Counted from the first letter of the stretch, positions 44,610-54,110 are shown. The stretch: 64,000 nt of DNA from Akkermansiaceae bacterium (GCA_015062005.1 SUVL01000011.1:1-64000), one strand, 5' to 3'. Notes: generated from the letters alone by a model not told the origin. Program-made: numbers and translations.

Positions 44610-47135
44610 ATGAAGATACGGAAAAGAAACGGAGCAGCCGAGGAATACCGTCGGGAAAAGATAGCGCGAGTCATACAACTGGCGTTTGAAAGTGTGGGAA
44701 TGGAAGGAAGCAATGCCGAGGTCACAAGGCTGTCGGCCGACGTTGAAGAGAAGCTTCTGGCCCGCAACGAGGAACTGATACCGGTGGAAAGCATCCAGGA
44801 CCAGGTGGAGGCCGGGCTGATGGTGGCAGGCCACTACGAAGCAGCGAAAAGCTTCATTCTCTACCGCAACGAACGCAGCCGAGCCCGCTCGGCCCGTGAG
44901 CAGCTGCTGGCACTGTTTGAACAGCGCAGCGAACTGGAACTTACCCTGCGCGATATCCAGCGCGAGTATCCGGAAGAAGAATACGCCCTGCCCCAGCTGA
45001 CCGCCCGATTCCGCAGCTTCAGCAAAGCCGGGCAGAGCCAGGAAACCGCGCTCTCCAGTCTTATCAAGGCGGCGGCAGAGCTTACCACGCGGGACGCCCC
45101 GAACTGGGAAATGATAGCCGCGCGTTTCTGGCTGCTGCGCTTCCGAGCACGACTGGCGCAGCACGAGGCGGAGGCGGGCATCACCAGTCTGCATGATAAG
45201 CTCACGCACCTGACCAAGGAAGGGGTGTATGGCACCTACATCCTGGCGCACTACAGCAAGGCTGAAATAGAGGAATGCGAAAGCTACCTGCGCCCTGAGC
45301 GGGACAATCTCTTCAACTACTCCGGGCTGGAGCTGCTGCATGGTCGTTACCTCATCCGCACGCACGCCGGGGCTGTGCTGGAGAGTCCGCAGGAAATGTT
45401 CCTGGGCATTGCCCTGCACCTGGCTATGCAGGAGCAACGCGAACGCCTGCAGTGGGTGAAGCGCTTCTACGACATGCTCAGCACGCTGAAGGTGACCATG
45501 GCCACGCCCACCCTGGCGAATGCCCGCAAACCCTTCCACCAGCTTTCCTCCTGCTTCATCGATACCGTGCCGGACAGTCTGGAAGGCATCTACCGCAGCA
45601 TTGATAACTTTGCCCAGGTGAGCAAGTACGGCGGCGGCATGGGTCTCTATTTCGGCAAGGTACGCGCCAGCGGCAGCGCCATCCGCGGCTTTCCCGGAGC
45701 GGCGGGCGGGGTCATCCGCTGGATTCGCCTGGCCAACGACACCGCCGTGGCGGTGGACCAGCTGGGCGTGCGCCAGGGTGCCGTGGCGGTGTATCTGGAT
45801 GCCTGGCACCGCGACCTGCCGGAGTTCCTGGCCCTGCGCACCAACAATGGCGATGACCGGCTGAAAGCGCACGATGTATTCCCCGCAGTGTGCTACCCGG
45901 ACTATTTCTGGCAGCAGGCGCGCGACAACATCGGCGGCGACTGGTACCTCATGTGCCCGCACGAAATCCGCACTGTGAAAGGCTACGCCCTGGAGGACAG
46001 CTACGGCGAGGAATGGGAGGAGCGCTACCACAGCTGCGTGGCCGATTCCCGCATCCACAAGCGCGTGGTGCCTATTAAGGATATCATCCGTCTCATTCTG
46101 AAGAGCGCCGTGGAAACCGGCACCCCCTTCGCCTTCAACCGCGACCTCGTGAACCGCGCCAACCCAAACAAGCACCGCGGCATCATCTACTGCAGCAACC
46201 TCTGCACCGAAATCGCGCAGAATATGAGCGCCATCGAATCCATCAGCCAGGAGGTGAAGGATGTGAATGGCGAAACGGTGGTGGTCACCACCACGAAACC
46301 CGGCGATTTCGTGGTCTGCAACCTGGCAAGTCTCTCACTGGGCCACATCGATGTGAACAACCCGCAGGAGGTGGCAGAAATCACCCGCAGCGCCGTGCGT
46401 GCGCTGGACAACGTGATTGACCTGAACTTCTACCCCCTGCCCTATGCGGAAATCACGAACCGGGAGAACCGCCCCATCGGCCTGGGGGTGAGCGGCTACC
46501 ACCACATGCTGGCCAAACAGGGGCTGCACTGGGAAACGCAGGAGCACCTGGACTTTGCCGACAAGCTCTTTGAGCAGATTAACCACGCCGCCATCTCAGC
46601 CAGCTGCGAGACCGCCCGCGAAAAGGGAGCCTACGCCGCCTTCGCGGGCAGCGAGTGGCAGAGCGGCGCCTATTTCGACCGCCGCGGCTACACCGCCCCG
46701 CACTGGCAGGAACTGCGCCATCGTGTGGCCACCCACGGCCTGCGCAATGCCTGGCTGCTTGCCGTGGCTCCCACCAGCAGCACCAGCATCATCGCCGGCA
46801 CCACCGCCGGGGTGGACCCGGTCATGAAACTCTTCTTCCTGGAGGAAAAGAAGAGCGGGCTCATGCCCCGCGTGGCGCCGGACCTCACCCTCCGGACCCT
46901 CTGGCTCTACAAGAGCGCCCACCACATCGACCAGACGTGGTCCGTGCGTGCGGCCGGGGTGCGCCAGCGCCACATCGACCAGGCGCAGAGCATGAACCTC
47001 TACATTACCCATGAATACACCCTCCGCCAGATACTCAACCTCTATATCCTCGCCTGGGAGTGCGGGGTGAAAACCATCTATTACATCCGATCCAAAAGCT
47101 TAGAAGTAGAAGAATGTGAATTATGTGCCAGCTGA
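44610..47135 (+). CDS. nrdA: Class I ribonucleoside-diphosphate reductase alpha subunit
   Basis: N-terminal ATP cone, ATPTLANARKPFHQLSSCFIDTVPDSLEGIY, C-terminal CELC. Confidence 0.95.
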   Translation: MKIRKRNGAAEEYRREKIARVIQLAFESVGMEGSNAEVTRLSADVEEKLLARNEELIPVESIQDQVEAGLMVAGHYEAAKSFILYRNERSRARSAREQLLALFEQRSELELTLRDIQREYPEEEYALPQLTARFRSFSKAGQSQETALSSLIKAAAELTTRDAPNWEMIAARFWLLRFRARLAQHEAEAGITSLHDKLTHLTKEGVYGTYILAHYSKAEIEECESYLRPERDNLFNYSGLELLHGRYLIRTHAGAVLESPQEMFLGIALHLAMQEQRERLQWVKRFYDMLSTLKVTMATPTLANARKPFHQLSSCFIDTVPDSLEGIYRSIDNFAQVSKYGGGMGLYFGKVRASGSAIRGFPGAAGGVIRWIRLANDTAVAVDQLGVRQGAVAVYLDAWHRDLPEFLALRTNNGDDRLKAHDVFPAVCYPDYFWQQARDNIGGDWYLMCPHEIRTVKGYALEDSYGEEWEERYHSCVADSRIHKRVVPIKDIIRLILKSAVETGTPFAFNRDLVNRANPNKHRGIIYCSNLCTEIAQNMSAIESISQEVKDVNGETVVVTTTKPGDFVVCNLASLSLGHIDVNNPQEVAEITRSAVRALDNVIDLNFYPLPYAEITNRENRPIGLGVSGYHHMLAKQGLHWETQEHLDFADKLFEQINHAAISASCETAREKGAYAAFAGSEWQSGAYFDRRGYTAPHWQELRHRVATHGLRNAWLLAVAPTSSTSIIAGTTAGVDPVMKLFFLEEKKSGLMPRVAPDLTLRTLWLYKSAHHIDQTWSVRAAGVRQRHIDQAQSMNLYITHEYTLRQILNLYILAWECGVKTIYYIRSKSLEVEECELCAS

Positions 47136-48166
47136 ACCGCAGACCACTCTTTAACCCGCAGGGCGACTCCGACACCGCCGCCCGCCGCATCATCAACGGC
47201 AACACCACCAACCTCAACGATTTCAACAATATGAAATACGCCTGGGTGAGCGGGTGGTACCGCCAGGCGATGAATAATTTCTGGATTCCCGAGGAAATCA
47301 ACCTCGCGGCCGATGTGAAGGACTATCCGCGCCTGAGCCCCGCTGAGCGCCGTGCCTTCGATAAAATCCTCTCCTTCCTCGTCTTCCTGGACAGCATCCA
47401 GACCGCCAACCTCCCCTCCGTGGGCGAATTCATCACCGCCAATGAGGTGAACCTCTGCCTCTGCATCCAGGCCTTCCAGGAAGCCGTGCACAGCCAGAGC
47501 TACAGCTACATGCTCGATACCATCTGCGAGCCCCAGCAGCGGCAGGAGGTGCTCTACCAGTGGAGGAACGATGAGCACCTGCTGCGCCGCAATACCTTTA
47601 TCGGCAATCTCTACAACGAGTTCCAGCAGAACCGCACGCCGGAAAACTTTGCCCGCACCCTGGTGGCCAACTTCATTCTGGAAGGCGTGTACTTCTACAG
47701 CGGCTTCATGTTCTTCTACAACCTGGGCCGCAACCATAAAATGCCCGGCAGTGCGCAGGAAATCCGCTACATCAACCGCGATGAAAGCACCCACCTCTGG
47801 CTCTTCCGCAACATCATCCGCGAGCTCCAGCGCGAGGAACCCCAGCTCTTCACCCCGGAAAAGGTGGATGAGTACCGCAGCATGATTCGTGAAGGCGCCG
47901 AGCAGGAAATTGCCTGGGGCTGCTACGTCATCGGCGATGACATCCCCGGGCTCACCACCGGCATGGTGCGCGACTACATCCGCTACCTGGCCAACCGCCG
48001 CTGCATGGACCTTGGCTTCGCCCCGGTTTACGAAGGCTACGAGACTGAGCCCCCTGCCTGCGCCTGGGTCAGCCAGTTCAGCAACGCCAACCTCATCAAG
48101 ACCGACTTCTTCGAGGCTCGCTCCACCGCCTATGCCAAGAGCACTTCGCTGGTGGATGATCTCTGA
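47123..48166 (+). CDS. nrdB: Class I ribonucleoside-diphosphate reductase beta subunit
   Basis: FLDSIQTANLPSV...QAFQEAVHSQSYSYML ligand and radical Tyr pattern; overlaps nrdA by 13 nt. Confidence 0.94.
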   Translation: MCQLNRRPLFNPQGDSDTAARRIINGNTTNLNDFNNMKYAWVSGWYRQAMNNFWIPEEINLAADVKDYPRLSPAERRAFDKILSFLVFLDSIQTANLPSVGEFITANEVNLCLCIQAFQEAVHSQSYSYMLDTICEPQQRQEVLYQWRNDEHLLRRNTFIGNLYNEFQQNRTPENFARTLVANFILEGVYFYSGFMFFYNLGRNHKMPGSAQEIRYINRDESTHLWLFRNIIRELQREEPQLFTPEKVDEYRSMIREGAEQEIAWGCYVIGDDIPGLTTGMVRDYIRYLANRRCMDLGFAPVYEGYETEPPACAWVSQFSNANLIKTDFFEARSTAYAKSTSLVDDL

Positions 48167-48240
48167 GGCCAGAGATTATCCACCCATTCCCAATTTGGAT
48201 ACCTCTAAAAATTCAAATTAATCAACAAATTGGAATTTAT

Positions 48241-48380
48241 AAGTACAATGTACAAAGGACAAAGTACAATTTGAAAGTTCCCTGCGGCTTTGCCGCAGCC
48301 GTTTAAAATGGCGAGCCTAAGGCGAGCGGAACTCCTAAATTGTCCTTTGTAATTTGTCCTTTGTACATCCCGACAGATTC
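48241..48380 (+). repeat. Palindromic intergenic element, type A
   Basis: 139/140 identical to 18317-18456. Confidence 0.95.
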
Positions 48381-48410
48381 TCATTTGGTGAGTTTTCAGA
48401 GCTTCCCGAT

Positions 48411-49112
48411 TTACCGGTATCTTTCCTCCGGGAAGTTGCGGTAGCCTATTTTCAACGGGCTCATGTCGTCCAGCAGGCGGCGGTCATAGCGCCGGCGGGG
48501 CGGTTCCAGCTTGCCGAGGGTCTTGCCCTTGTCCGGCTCAAAGAAGAACTGAAGATAGTAGTTACCCTTGTACCCCAGGGCATGGGTATCACGAATCATG
48601 CGGAGGATATCCGCTTCATCCAGGAGATCGGGGTGTACCGTGGTGCGGACTTCGTGTTCCACCCCGAAAAGAATCAGGGTCTTGAGCGTTTCCTGGTATC
48701 GCTCAAAGAGCAGCCTTCCGCCGGGGAGGCGCCAGCTGCGGTTGGAGGGCATCTTGTTATCCAGCGCCACGTAGTTGATGAGGTCTTCCTCCAGCAGGGC
48801 GCGGATAACGTGGGGATTACTGCCGTTCGTATCTACCTTGATGAGGTAGCCGAGTTTCTTGATCTCACGGCAGACTTCAGCAATATCGGGGTTGAGGGTG
48901 GACTCTCCTCCGGAAAGCACTACGGCATCTAAGAAGCCGGCGCGCTCCCGGAGGAAAGCCATCTCATCCTGCCCGCCGCCATGACTCAGAACAAGTTCCG
49001 GATTATAGCAGTAGGGGCATCGCAGATTACACCCGGTGTACCAGAAGATACAGGCCGCTTTTTTCGGGTAATCCAGAAAGGTAAGCGGGGTGATATCTGC
49101 GGGGTGACGCAT
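48411..49112 (-). CDS. nrdG: Anaerobic ribonucleotide reductase activating protein (radical SAM)
   Basis: CIFWYTGCNLRCPYCYNPEL CX3CX2C; VVLSGGESTLNPDI. Confidence 0.93.
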   Translation of the reverse strand: MRHPADITPLTFLDYPKKAACIFWYTGCNLRCPYCYNPELVLSHGGGQDEMAFLRERAGFLDAVVLSGGESTLNPDIAEVCREIKKLGYLIKVDTNGSNPHVIRALLEEDLINYVALDNKMPSNRSWRLPGGRLLFERYQETLKTLILFGVEHEVRTTVHPDLLDEADILRMIRDTHALGYKGNYYLQFFFEPDKGKTLGKLEPPRRRYDRRLLDDMSPLKIGYRNFPEERYR

Positions 49113-49136
49113 AACCTGAGGGTTCGCAAAAGCGAG

Positions 49137-49394
49137 TTACTTGAGGATGGCGTCGCAGCCACAGCCGCAGGGCTCTTCGAAGTGAGCGCGCTCCTCGAAC
49201 TCACCCTGCTTACCGGCGTTGAAGGTCTCCACCGGGCGGTGGTAACCCATCACGCGGGTGTACACGGTGCACTTGGTGCGCTCCTCGGCGTGCTCAGCCA
49301 GCAGCTGCTCGTCGGTCTTGTATACGGGTTTTACTTCCTGATCGCTCATGGTCGTTGTTTCTATTGGTTGGTTCGGGTTAAATCCTATCTGCAT
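49137..49394 (-). CDS. Separate small protein carrying the NrdD-type glycyl radical motif
   Basis: TKCTVYTRVMGYHRPVETFNAGKQGEFEERAHF matches the C-terminal glycyl radical region of NrdD; overlaps nrdD stop as TGATG (alternative start 49349). Confidence 0.82.
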   Translation of the reverse strand: MQIGFNPNQPIETTTMSDQEVKPVYKTDEQLLAEHAEERTKCTVYTRVMGYHRPVETFNAGKQGEFEERAHFEEPCGCGCDAILK

Positions 49395-51511
49395 CAGAAC
49401 AGCGGCAGTTCAGGCTGCTCCTCGGTGCGCGCACGGTCGATGATTTCCTGGTCGCAAAGCGGGCAGAAATCGTGTCGGCCGCGGAGGTAGCCGTGCTTCT
49501 CGCACACGGAGAAGAGCGGCGTCACCGTGATGTAGGGCATCTTGAAGTTGGTGAGCACCTTGCGCACGATGTCGCGGCAGGCCTCCGGGGAGGAGATAGC
49601 CTCGTTCATGTACATGTGGAACACCGTACCACCCGTGTAGCAGCACTGCAACTTGTCCTGCATCTGCAGGGCCTTGAACAGGTCGTGCGTGTAGCCGGCC
49701 GGCAGCTGCGAGCTGTTCGTGTAGTAGCGGTGGCCGGGAGTACCGCTCTGGATGATATCCGGGAAACGCTTCTGGTCTTCGCGGGCAAAGCGGTGGGTGG
49801 TACCTTCGGCGGGGGTAGCCTCCAGATTGTACAGGTTACCGGTGGTCTCCTGGTAGCCGCGGATGCGTTCGCGCATGAAGTGCAGCACTTCCTCAGCAAA
49901 GGCGATACCCTGCGGCTCGGCCGTGTTCATCGTGTCGTTGGAGAAGTTGCGCAGCATTTCGTTCATGCCGTTCAGGCCGATGGTGGAGAAATGGTTGCGC
50001 AGATGCGGCAGGTAGCGTTTGGTGTAGGGATACAGGCCGCGGTCGTAGAGCGTGTTGATGAACACGCGCTTCTTCTCCAGAGTGTCCTTGGCCAGGTCCA
50101 TCAGTTCGCCAAGCTTGCTGTACAGCAGGTTCTTGTTGCCCTTGTACAGGTAACCCAGACGGGCCATGTTGATGGTCACCACGCCGATGGAACCAGTCAT
50201 TTCCGCAGAACCGAACAGGCCACCGCCGCGCTTGAGCAGCTCGCGAAGATCCAGCTGCAGACGGCAGCACATGGAACGCACGGCATCCGGCTTGTAGGCT
50301 TCCTCGTCGATAATCTTGTTGCCGTTCTCGTCGTACTTGTACTGGGAGCCGATGAAGTTCTGGAAGTAGGAGGAACCAATCTTGGCTGCGTTCTCAAAGA
50401 GCAGCGGCACGTTCTCATCGTCCCAGTCAAAGTCCTCGGTGATATTCACCGTCGGAATAGGGAAGGTGAAGGGCTGGCCCGTGCTGTCGCCCTCGGTAAG
50501 CACCTCGTAGAACGCACGCTGAATAATCTTCATTTCCGGCTGGAAATGCTTATAGGTCAGGTCGGTCAGGGTCTCTGCACCACGCTCGCGAGCCAGGGCG
50601 GTAAGCTGCTCATCTTCCACGCCTTCAAAGATGTGCTGATTACCGGACATGGGAGTCTGCTCGCGCAGGTCGCGGGGCACCGTCCAGTCGATGGTCACGT
50701 TCGTGAACGGACTCTGACCCCAGCGGCTGGGTACGTTCAGGTTGTAGACGAAGTTGCGCAGGGCTTTCTTGACGGCGTCATACTCCAGCTGGTCCTTGAA
50801 GAGATACGGGGAAAGGTACGTATCAAAGGAGCTGAAGGCCTGGGCGCCTGCCCATTCACTCTGCAGAATGCCCAGGAAGTTGGCCATCTGCCCCAGAGCC
50901 TCGCGGAAATGACGCGGGGGGCGGCTGTTCACTCGGCTGCGCACACCGTTGAAGCCTTCATTCAGCAGGGCGCGCAGGCTCCAGCCGGCGCAGTAGCCAG
51001 TGAGGCAGTCGAGGTCGTGGATGTGGTAGTCGCCATTGCGGTGGGCGGCACCTTCTTCCGGGGTGTACACCTGGTCGAGCCAGTAGTTGGCAATCACTTT
51101 ACCGGCGGTGTTGTTCACCAGGCCGGCGTTGGAGTAGGTGGTGTTGGAGTTTGCCTTGATGCGCCAGTCCGTGTTACCCACGTATTCTTCGATAGTCTGC
51201 TTGCAATCCACCCAGGTATTTCCCTGGTACAGACCGGCAATCTGCTCACGCTGCAACTTGTGCAGGAAACGGTATTTGATGAAATTGCGGGCTGTGTCGT
51301 AGGCGCCGGCGCGCATCAGTTCCTTCTCGATGCGGTCCTGCACCATTTCCACAGGCAGGTATTCTTCGTGCTTCAGTTTATCCAGCACATTTGCGTATAC
51401 AAGAGGATTGTACTCCTCCTGTGAGGCGTGGAACGCCTTCTCGATGGCCTGCTGTACCTTGTAGGCCTCGAAGCGTTCGCGCTTACCGTTTCGTTTGATA
51501 ATTTCAGGCAT
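49394..51511 (-). CDS. nrdD: Class III ribonucleoside-triphosphate reductase, large subunit, apparently lacking its glycyl radical segment
   Basis: ATP cone MPEIIKRNGKRERFEAYKVQQAIEKAF, core motifs, ends CEKHGYLRGRHDFCPLCDQEIIDRARTEEQPELPLF. Confidence 0.94.
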   Translation of the reverse strand: MPEIIKRNGKRERFEAYKVQQAIEKAFHASQEEYNPLVYANVLDKLKHEEYLPVEMVQDRIEKELMRAGAYDTARNFIKYRFLHKLQREQIAGLYQGNTWVDCKQTIEEYVGNTDWRIKANSNTTYSNAGLVNNTAGKVIANYWLDQVYTPEEGAAHRNGDYHIHDLDCLTGYCAGWSLRALLNEGFNGVRSRVNSRPPRHFREALGQMANFLGILQSEWAGAQAFSSFDTYLSPYLFKDQLEYDAVKKALRNFVYNLNVPSRWGQSPFTNVTIDWTVPRDLREQTPMSGNQHIFEGVEDEQLTALARERGAETLTDLTYKHFQPEMKIIQRAFYEVLTEGDSTGQPFTFPIPTVNITEDFDWDDENVPLLFENAAKIGSSYFQNFIGSQYKYDENGNKIIDEEAYKPDAVRSMCCRLQLDLRELLKRGGGLFGSAEMTGSIGVVTINMARLGYLYKGNKNLLYSKLGELMDLAKDTLEKKRVFINTLYDRGLYPYTKRYLPHLRNHFSTIGLNGMNEMLRNFSNDTMNTAEPQGIAFAEEVLHFMRERIRGYQETTGNLYNLEATPAEGTTHRFAREDQKRFPDIIQSGTPGHRYYTNSSQLPAGYTHDLFKALQMQDKLQCCYTGGTVFHMYMNEAISSPEACRDIVRKVLTNFKMPYITVTPLFSVCEKHGYLRGRHDFCPLCDQEIIDRARTEEQPELPLF

Positions 51512-51538
51512 GGTTGCGTGAGAGATTTAGATTTTCAG

Positions 51539-51572
51539 AACCCGTAGACCGGGGCGTTCCGGCCAGCGGGTT
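51539..51572 (-). promoter_or_regulatory. Structured element in the nrdD 5' leader
   Basis: AACCCG-TAGA-CCGG-GGCGTT-CCGG-CCAG-CGGGTT stem with symmetric 4x4 internal loop. Confidence 0.5.
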
Positions 51573-51834
51573 GCTGCTCGGTGCACGGGGTTGAATGTAC
51601 CATGCTGAATACCCCATTGCAAGCAAAAAAAATGATGGGGGCACACTTTTCTTTATACAAAATATGGAATACTTAAACACTTTGCCATACCACATATTGT
51701 ATATATTAGCAGTTTGCATCATTATAGAACATTTCCAGTTTTTCTGACTGGAAATATCGCCGGAAGCTGTTGATTCAAGCGGGGTCTACGCCTAAAAAAA
51801 GCATTCTCAAGTAGGGCTCTATATGGTGTGGCAC

Positions 51835-51865
51835 AAAAAAAGCACCCACAAAATATTGCGGGTGC
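51835..51865 (-). terminator. Intrinsic terminator of the minus-strand argF-sufE-methyltransferase run
   Basis: Minus strand GCACCC...GGGTGC followed by T-tract. Confidence 0.85.
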
Positions 51866-51886
51866 AGAAAGGGTTTCATGGTTTAG

Positions 51887-52771
51887 TCAATTTTGCGCCC
51901 AGATACACTTTAAGTAGTCTTCGCCATCAAAATCAAAGGGCATAGGCACCGAAATGAGGGAGGCGGAGGGAATTCCCGCCGACACCATGCGACGGAACGC
52001 CGGCATGGTCAATTTACGGCAATTGGTGGAGCAGAGGATGCGGCCACCGGGAGCCAGACAAGCTGCGGCAAGATTCACCAGGTGATCATAATCTTTTTCC
52101 ACGCGCCACACATGCCCTTTCTCATCGCGGGAGAAGGTGGGCGGGTCAAGCACAATGATGTCGAAGCGGCGCCCCTGGCGGGCAAAGCGGTCCAGCCAGT
52201 GCAGCGCATCCCCCTTGCAGAAATAGTGGTCATCCGGGTCAATATCATTCAGCGCCATGTTCTCCCGGCACCAGCTCAGGCAGGGCTGGGCCAGATCCAG
52301 CGTGGTGGTCTGCGCACCGGCCAGAGCCGCGCACACGGAAAAGGCACCAGTGTAGGCAAAGGTGTTGAGCACCTTCATCCCGGGGCGGCAGATGCGGCGC
52401 AGCTCAGCGCGGTTGTCGCGCTGGTCCAGAAAAATGCCCTGCGAATACCCTGCCCCCATATCCATGAGATAGCGCACGCCATTCTCCTGAATCACGAAGC
52501 GCAGCGGCACCTCCGGGCCACAGAGGAAAACCGGAGGTTCCTTCACATCCTTGTCCAGCCGCTTCACGTATACCGGGCGGCCGCTCGCTTTCAGGCAATC
52601 CTTCAGCACAGGGGGCAACGCCGTATCCCGCAGCGACACCAGCAGACGATCTGCCAGAGCATCAATAAACACCCCCGGCCAGGGTGCGCCGTCGGACACA
52701 CGGAAGGCATCCGTCTCCGGCGGCAGCTTGGCCTGGCGTTGCTCCAGGAGCCTCTGCAGGGGATTTTTCAC
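51887..52771 (-). CDS. Class I SAM-dependent methyltransferase (RlmI-like)
   Basis: GIFLDQRDNR, VLNTFAYTGAFSVCAALAGA, IIVLDPPTFSR. Confidence 0.9.
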   Translation of the reverse strand: MKNPLQRLLEQRQAKLPPETDAFRVSDGAPWPGVFIDALADRLLVSLRDTALPPVLKDCLKASGRPVYVKRLDKDVKEPPVFLCGPEVPLRFVIQENGVRYLMDMGAGYSQGIFLDQRDNRAELRRICRPGMKVLNTFAYTGAFSVCAALAGAQTTTLDLAQPCLSWCRENMALNDIDPDDHYFCKGDALHWLDRFARQGRRFDIIVLDPPTFSRDEKGHVWRVEKDYDHLVNLAAACLAPGGRILCSTNCRKLTMPAFRRMVSAGIPSASLISVPMPFDFDGEDYLKCIWAQN

Positions 52772-53196
52772 AGCAGGAAGGTCTTGGCGGCGGTATCGGC
52801 AGCCTTGCGTATGGTGGCTGCCATGGAAGTGAGCGCATTGGCACGGGTGGAAGCCAGGTGCTCCTTCAACCCGCAGTCATCCAGTCTGCCGAGGTCGGCA
52901 GCAAGGATTTCTGCCGGCGTGAGCCCGGAAAGCAGGCGGATGAAGAGCGCAATAAGCCCCTTCGTGATGAGCGAGTCACTATCGGCATGGATGATGAGCT
53001 TGCCGTCATCCATCTCCGTGCCCACCCACACGCGGCTCTGGCAGCCTTTGATGAGGTTACTGTTCTTGCGGAACTGCTCGGGCATGGCAGGCAGCCGGCG
53101 CCCCAGCGAGATGATGAACTCGTATTTCTCCGTCCAGTCCTCGAAGACGGACATATCATCCAGCAGTTCCTCTATTCGTGCGTTGTAATCCATCAC
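52768..53196 (-). CDS. sufE: SufE-like cysteine desulfuration protein
   Basis: KYEFIISLGRRLP...NLIKGCQSRVWVG...GLIALFIRLLSG. Confidence 0.92.
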   Translation of the reverse strand: MMDYNARIEELLDDMSVFEDWTEKYEFIISLGRRLPAMPEQFRKNSNLIKGCQSRVWVGTEMDDGKLIIHADSDSLITKGLIALFIRLLSGLTPAEILAADLGRLDDCGLKEHLASTRANALTSMAATIRKAADTAAKTFLL

Positions 53197-54110
53197 TTCG
53201 TGCGGCTGGTTGCCAGCGTGTAGAGCACGGCCTTCTGGGCGTGCAGGCGGTTCTCGGCTTCGCGGAAAATGACCGGAGCATTGGACTCCAGCACCTCATC
53301 CGTGATTTCATAGCCCCGGTAGGCAGGCAGGCAGTGCAGCACGATGTGGCCGGGGGCGGCCAGCTTCAGCAGCTCCGCATTCACCTGATAGGGGAAGAAA
53401 GCCTTCTCCTTGGTGCCCTTCTCTGCCTCCTGGCCCATGGAAATCCAGGTATCGGTGTTAATCACCATGCAATCGCGCACGGCTTCGGCGGCATCGGTGG
53501 TGCAGATGATGTTCGGGCAGTCGAGCGCTGCGAGCGTCTCGGCCTTGGGCAGAGCCTGCTCAGGCCCGGCCAGCACCAGCGTGAAGCCCAGGTGCTTGGC
53601 AGCCCACATCCAGGAGCGCCCCATGTTGTTATCCACATCGCCGAGGAAAGCAATCTTCATATTCTTCCAGGAGCCCACGCCGTACTGCTCCTCAATGGTG
53701 AGCAGGTCGGCCAGAATCTGGCAGGGGTGCTCCTGGTCAGTCAGGGCGTTGATGGTCGGCAGCTTGGAGTATTCGGCAAAATCCACCACATCCTGCTGGT
53801 CATAGGTGCGGATGATGGCGCCGTGAATCATGCGACCCAGCACACGCGCTGTGTCCTTGATAGGCTCACCGCGGCCCAGCTGGATATCGCGGGTGGAAAG
53901 GAACATCGGGCGACCGCCCAGTTCGGAAACCCCCACCTCAAAGGAGACACGCGTGCGGGTGGAGGATTTGGAGAAAATCAATGCCCAGGTCTGCCCGGCC
54001 AAGGGCTGCTCGGTGTGGCAACCGCGCTCTGCCTTGAGCTTGTGGCCCAGGGCAAGCAGCTCGCAAATCTGGTCGCCGCTCAGTTCTTCAATGGAAAGAA
54101 GGTTTTTCAT
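53193..54110 (-). CDS. argF: Ornithine carbamoyltransferase
   Basis: IFSKSSTRTRVSFEVGVSELGG, HPCQILADLLT, HCLPAYRG. Confidence 0.94.
   Translation of the reverse strand: MKNLLSIEELSGDQICELLALGHKLKAERGCHTEQPLAGQTWALIFSKSSTRTRVSFEVGVSELGGRPMFLSTRDIQLGRGEPIKDTARVLGRMIHGAIIRTYDQQDVVDFAEYSKLPTINALTDQEHPCQILADLLTIEEQYGVGSWKNMKIAFLGDVDNNMGRSWMWAAKHLGFTLVLAGPEQALPKAETLAALDCPNIICTTDAAEAVRDCMVINTDTWISMGQEAEKGTKEKAFFPYQVNAELLKLAAPGHIVLHCLPAYRGYEITDEVLESNAPVIFREAENRLHAQKAVLYTLATSRTK

Noticed and set aside
44493-46175. 560-aa minus-strand ORF opposite nrdA
   Set aside because: Shadow frame; no motifs.
49472-51424. 650-aa plus-strand ORF opposite nrdD
   Set aside because: Shadow frame of a confidently identified gene.
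51650-51720. NrdR box upstream of nrdD (ACATATTGTATATATTAG)
   Set aside because: Only loosely resembles the NrdR consensus and no paired second box was found by eye.
51512-51760. Cobalamin riboswitch for nrdD
   Set aside because: No B12-box-like sequence was recognised in the leader.
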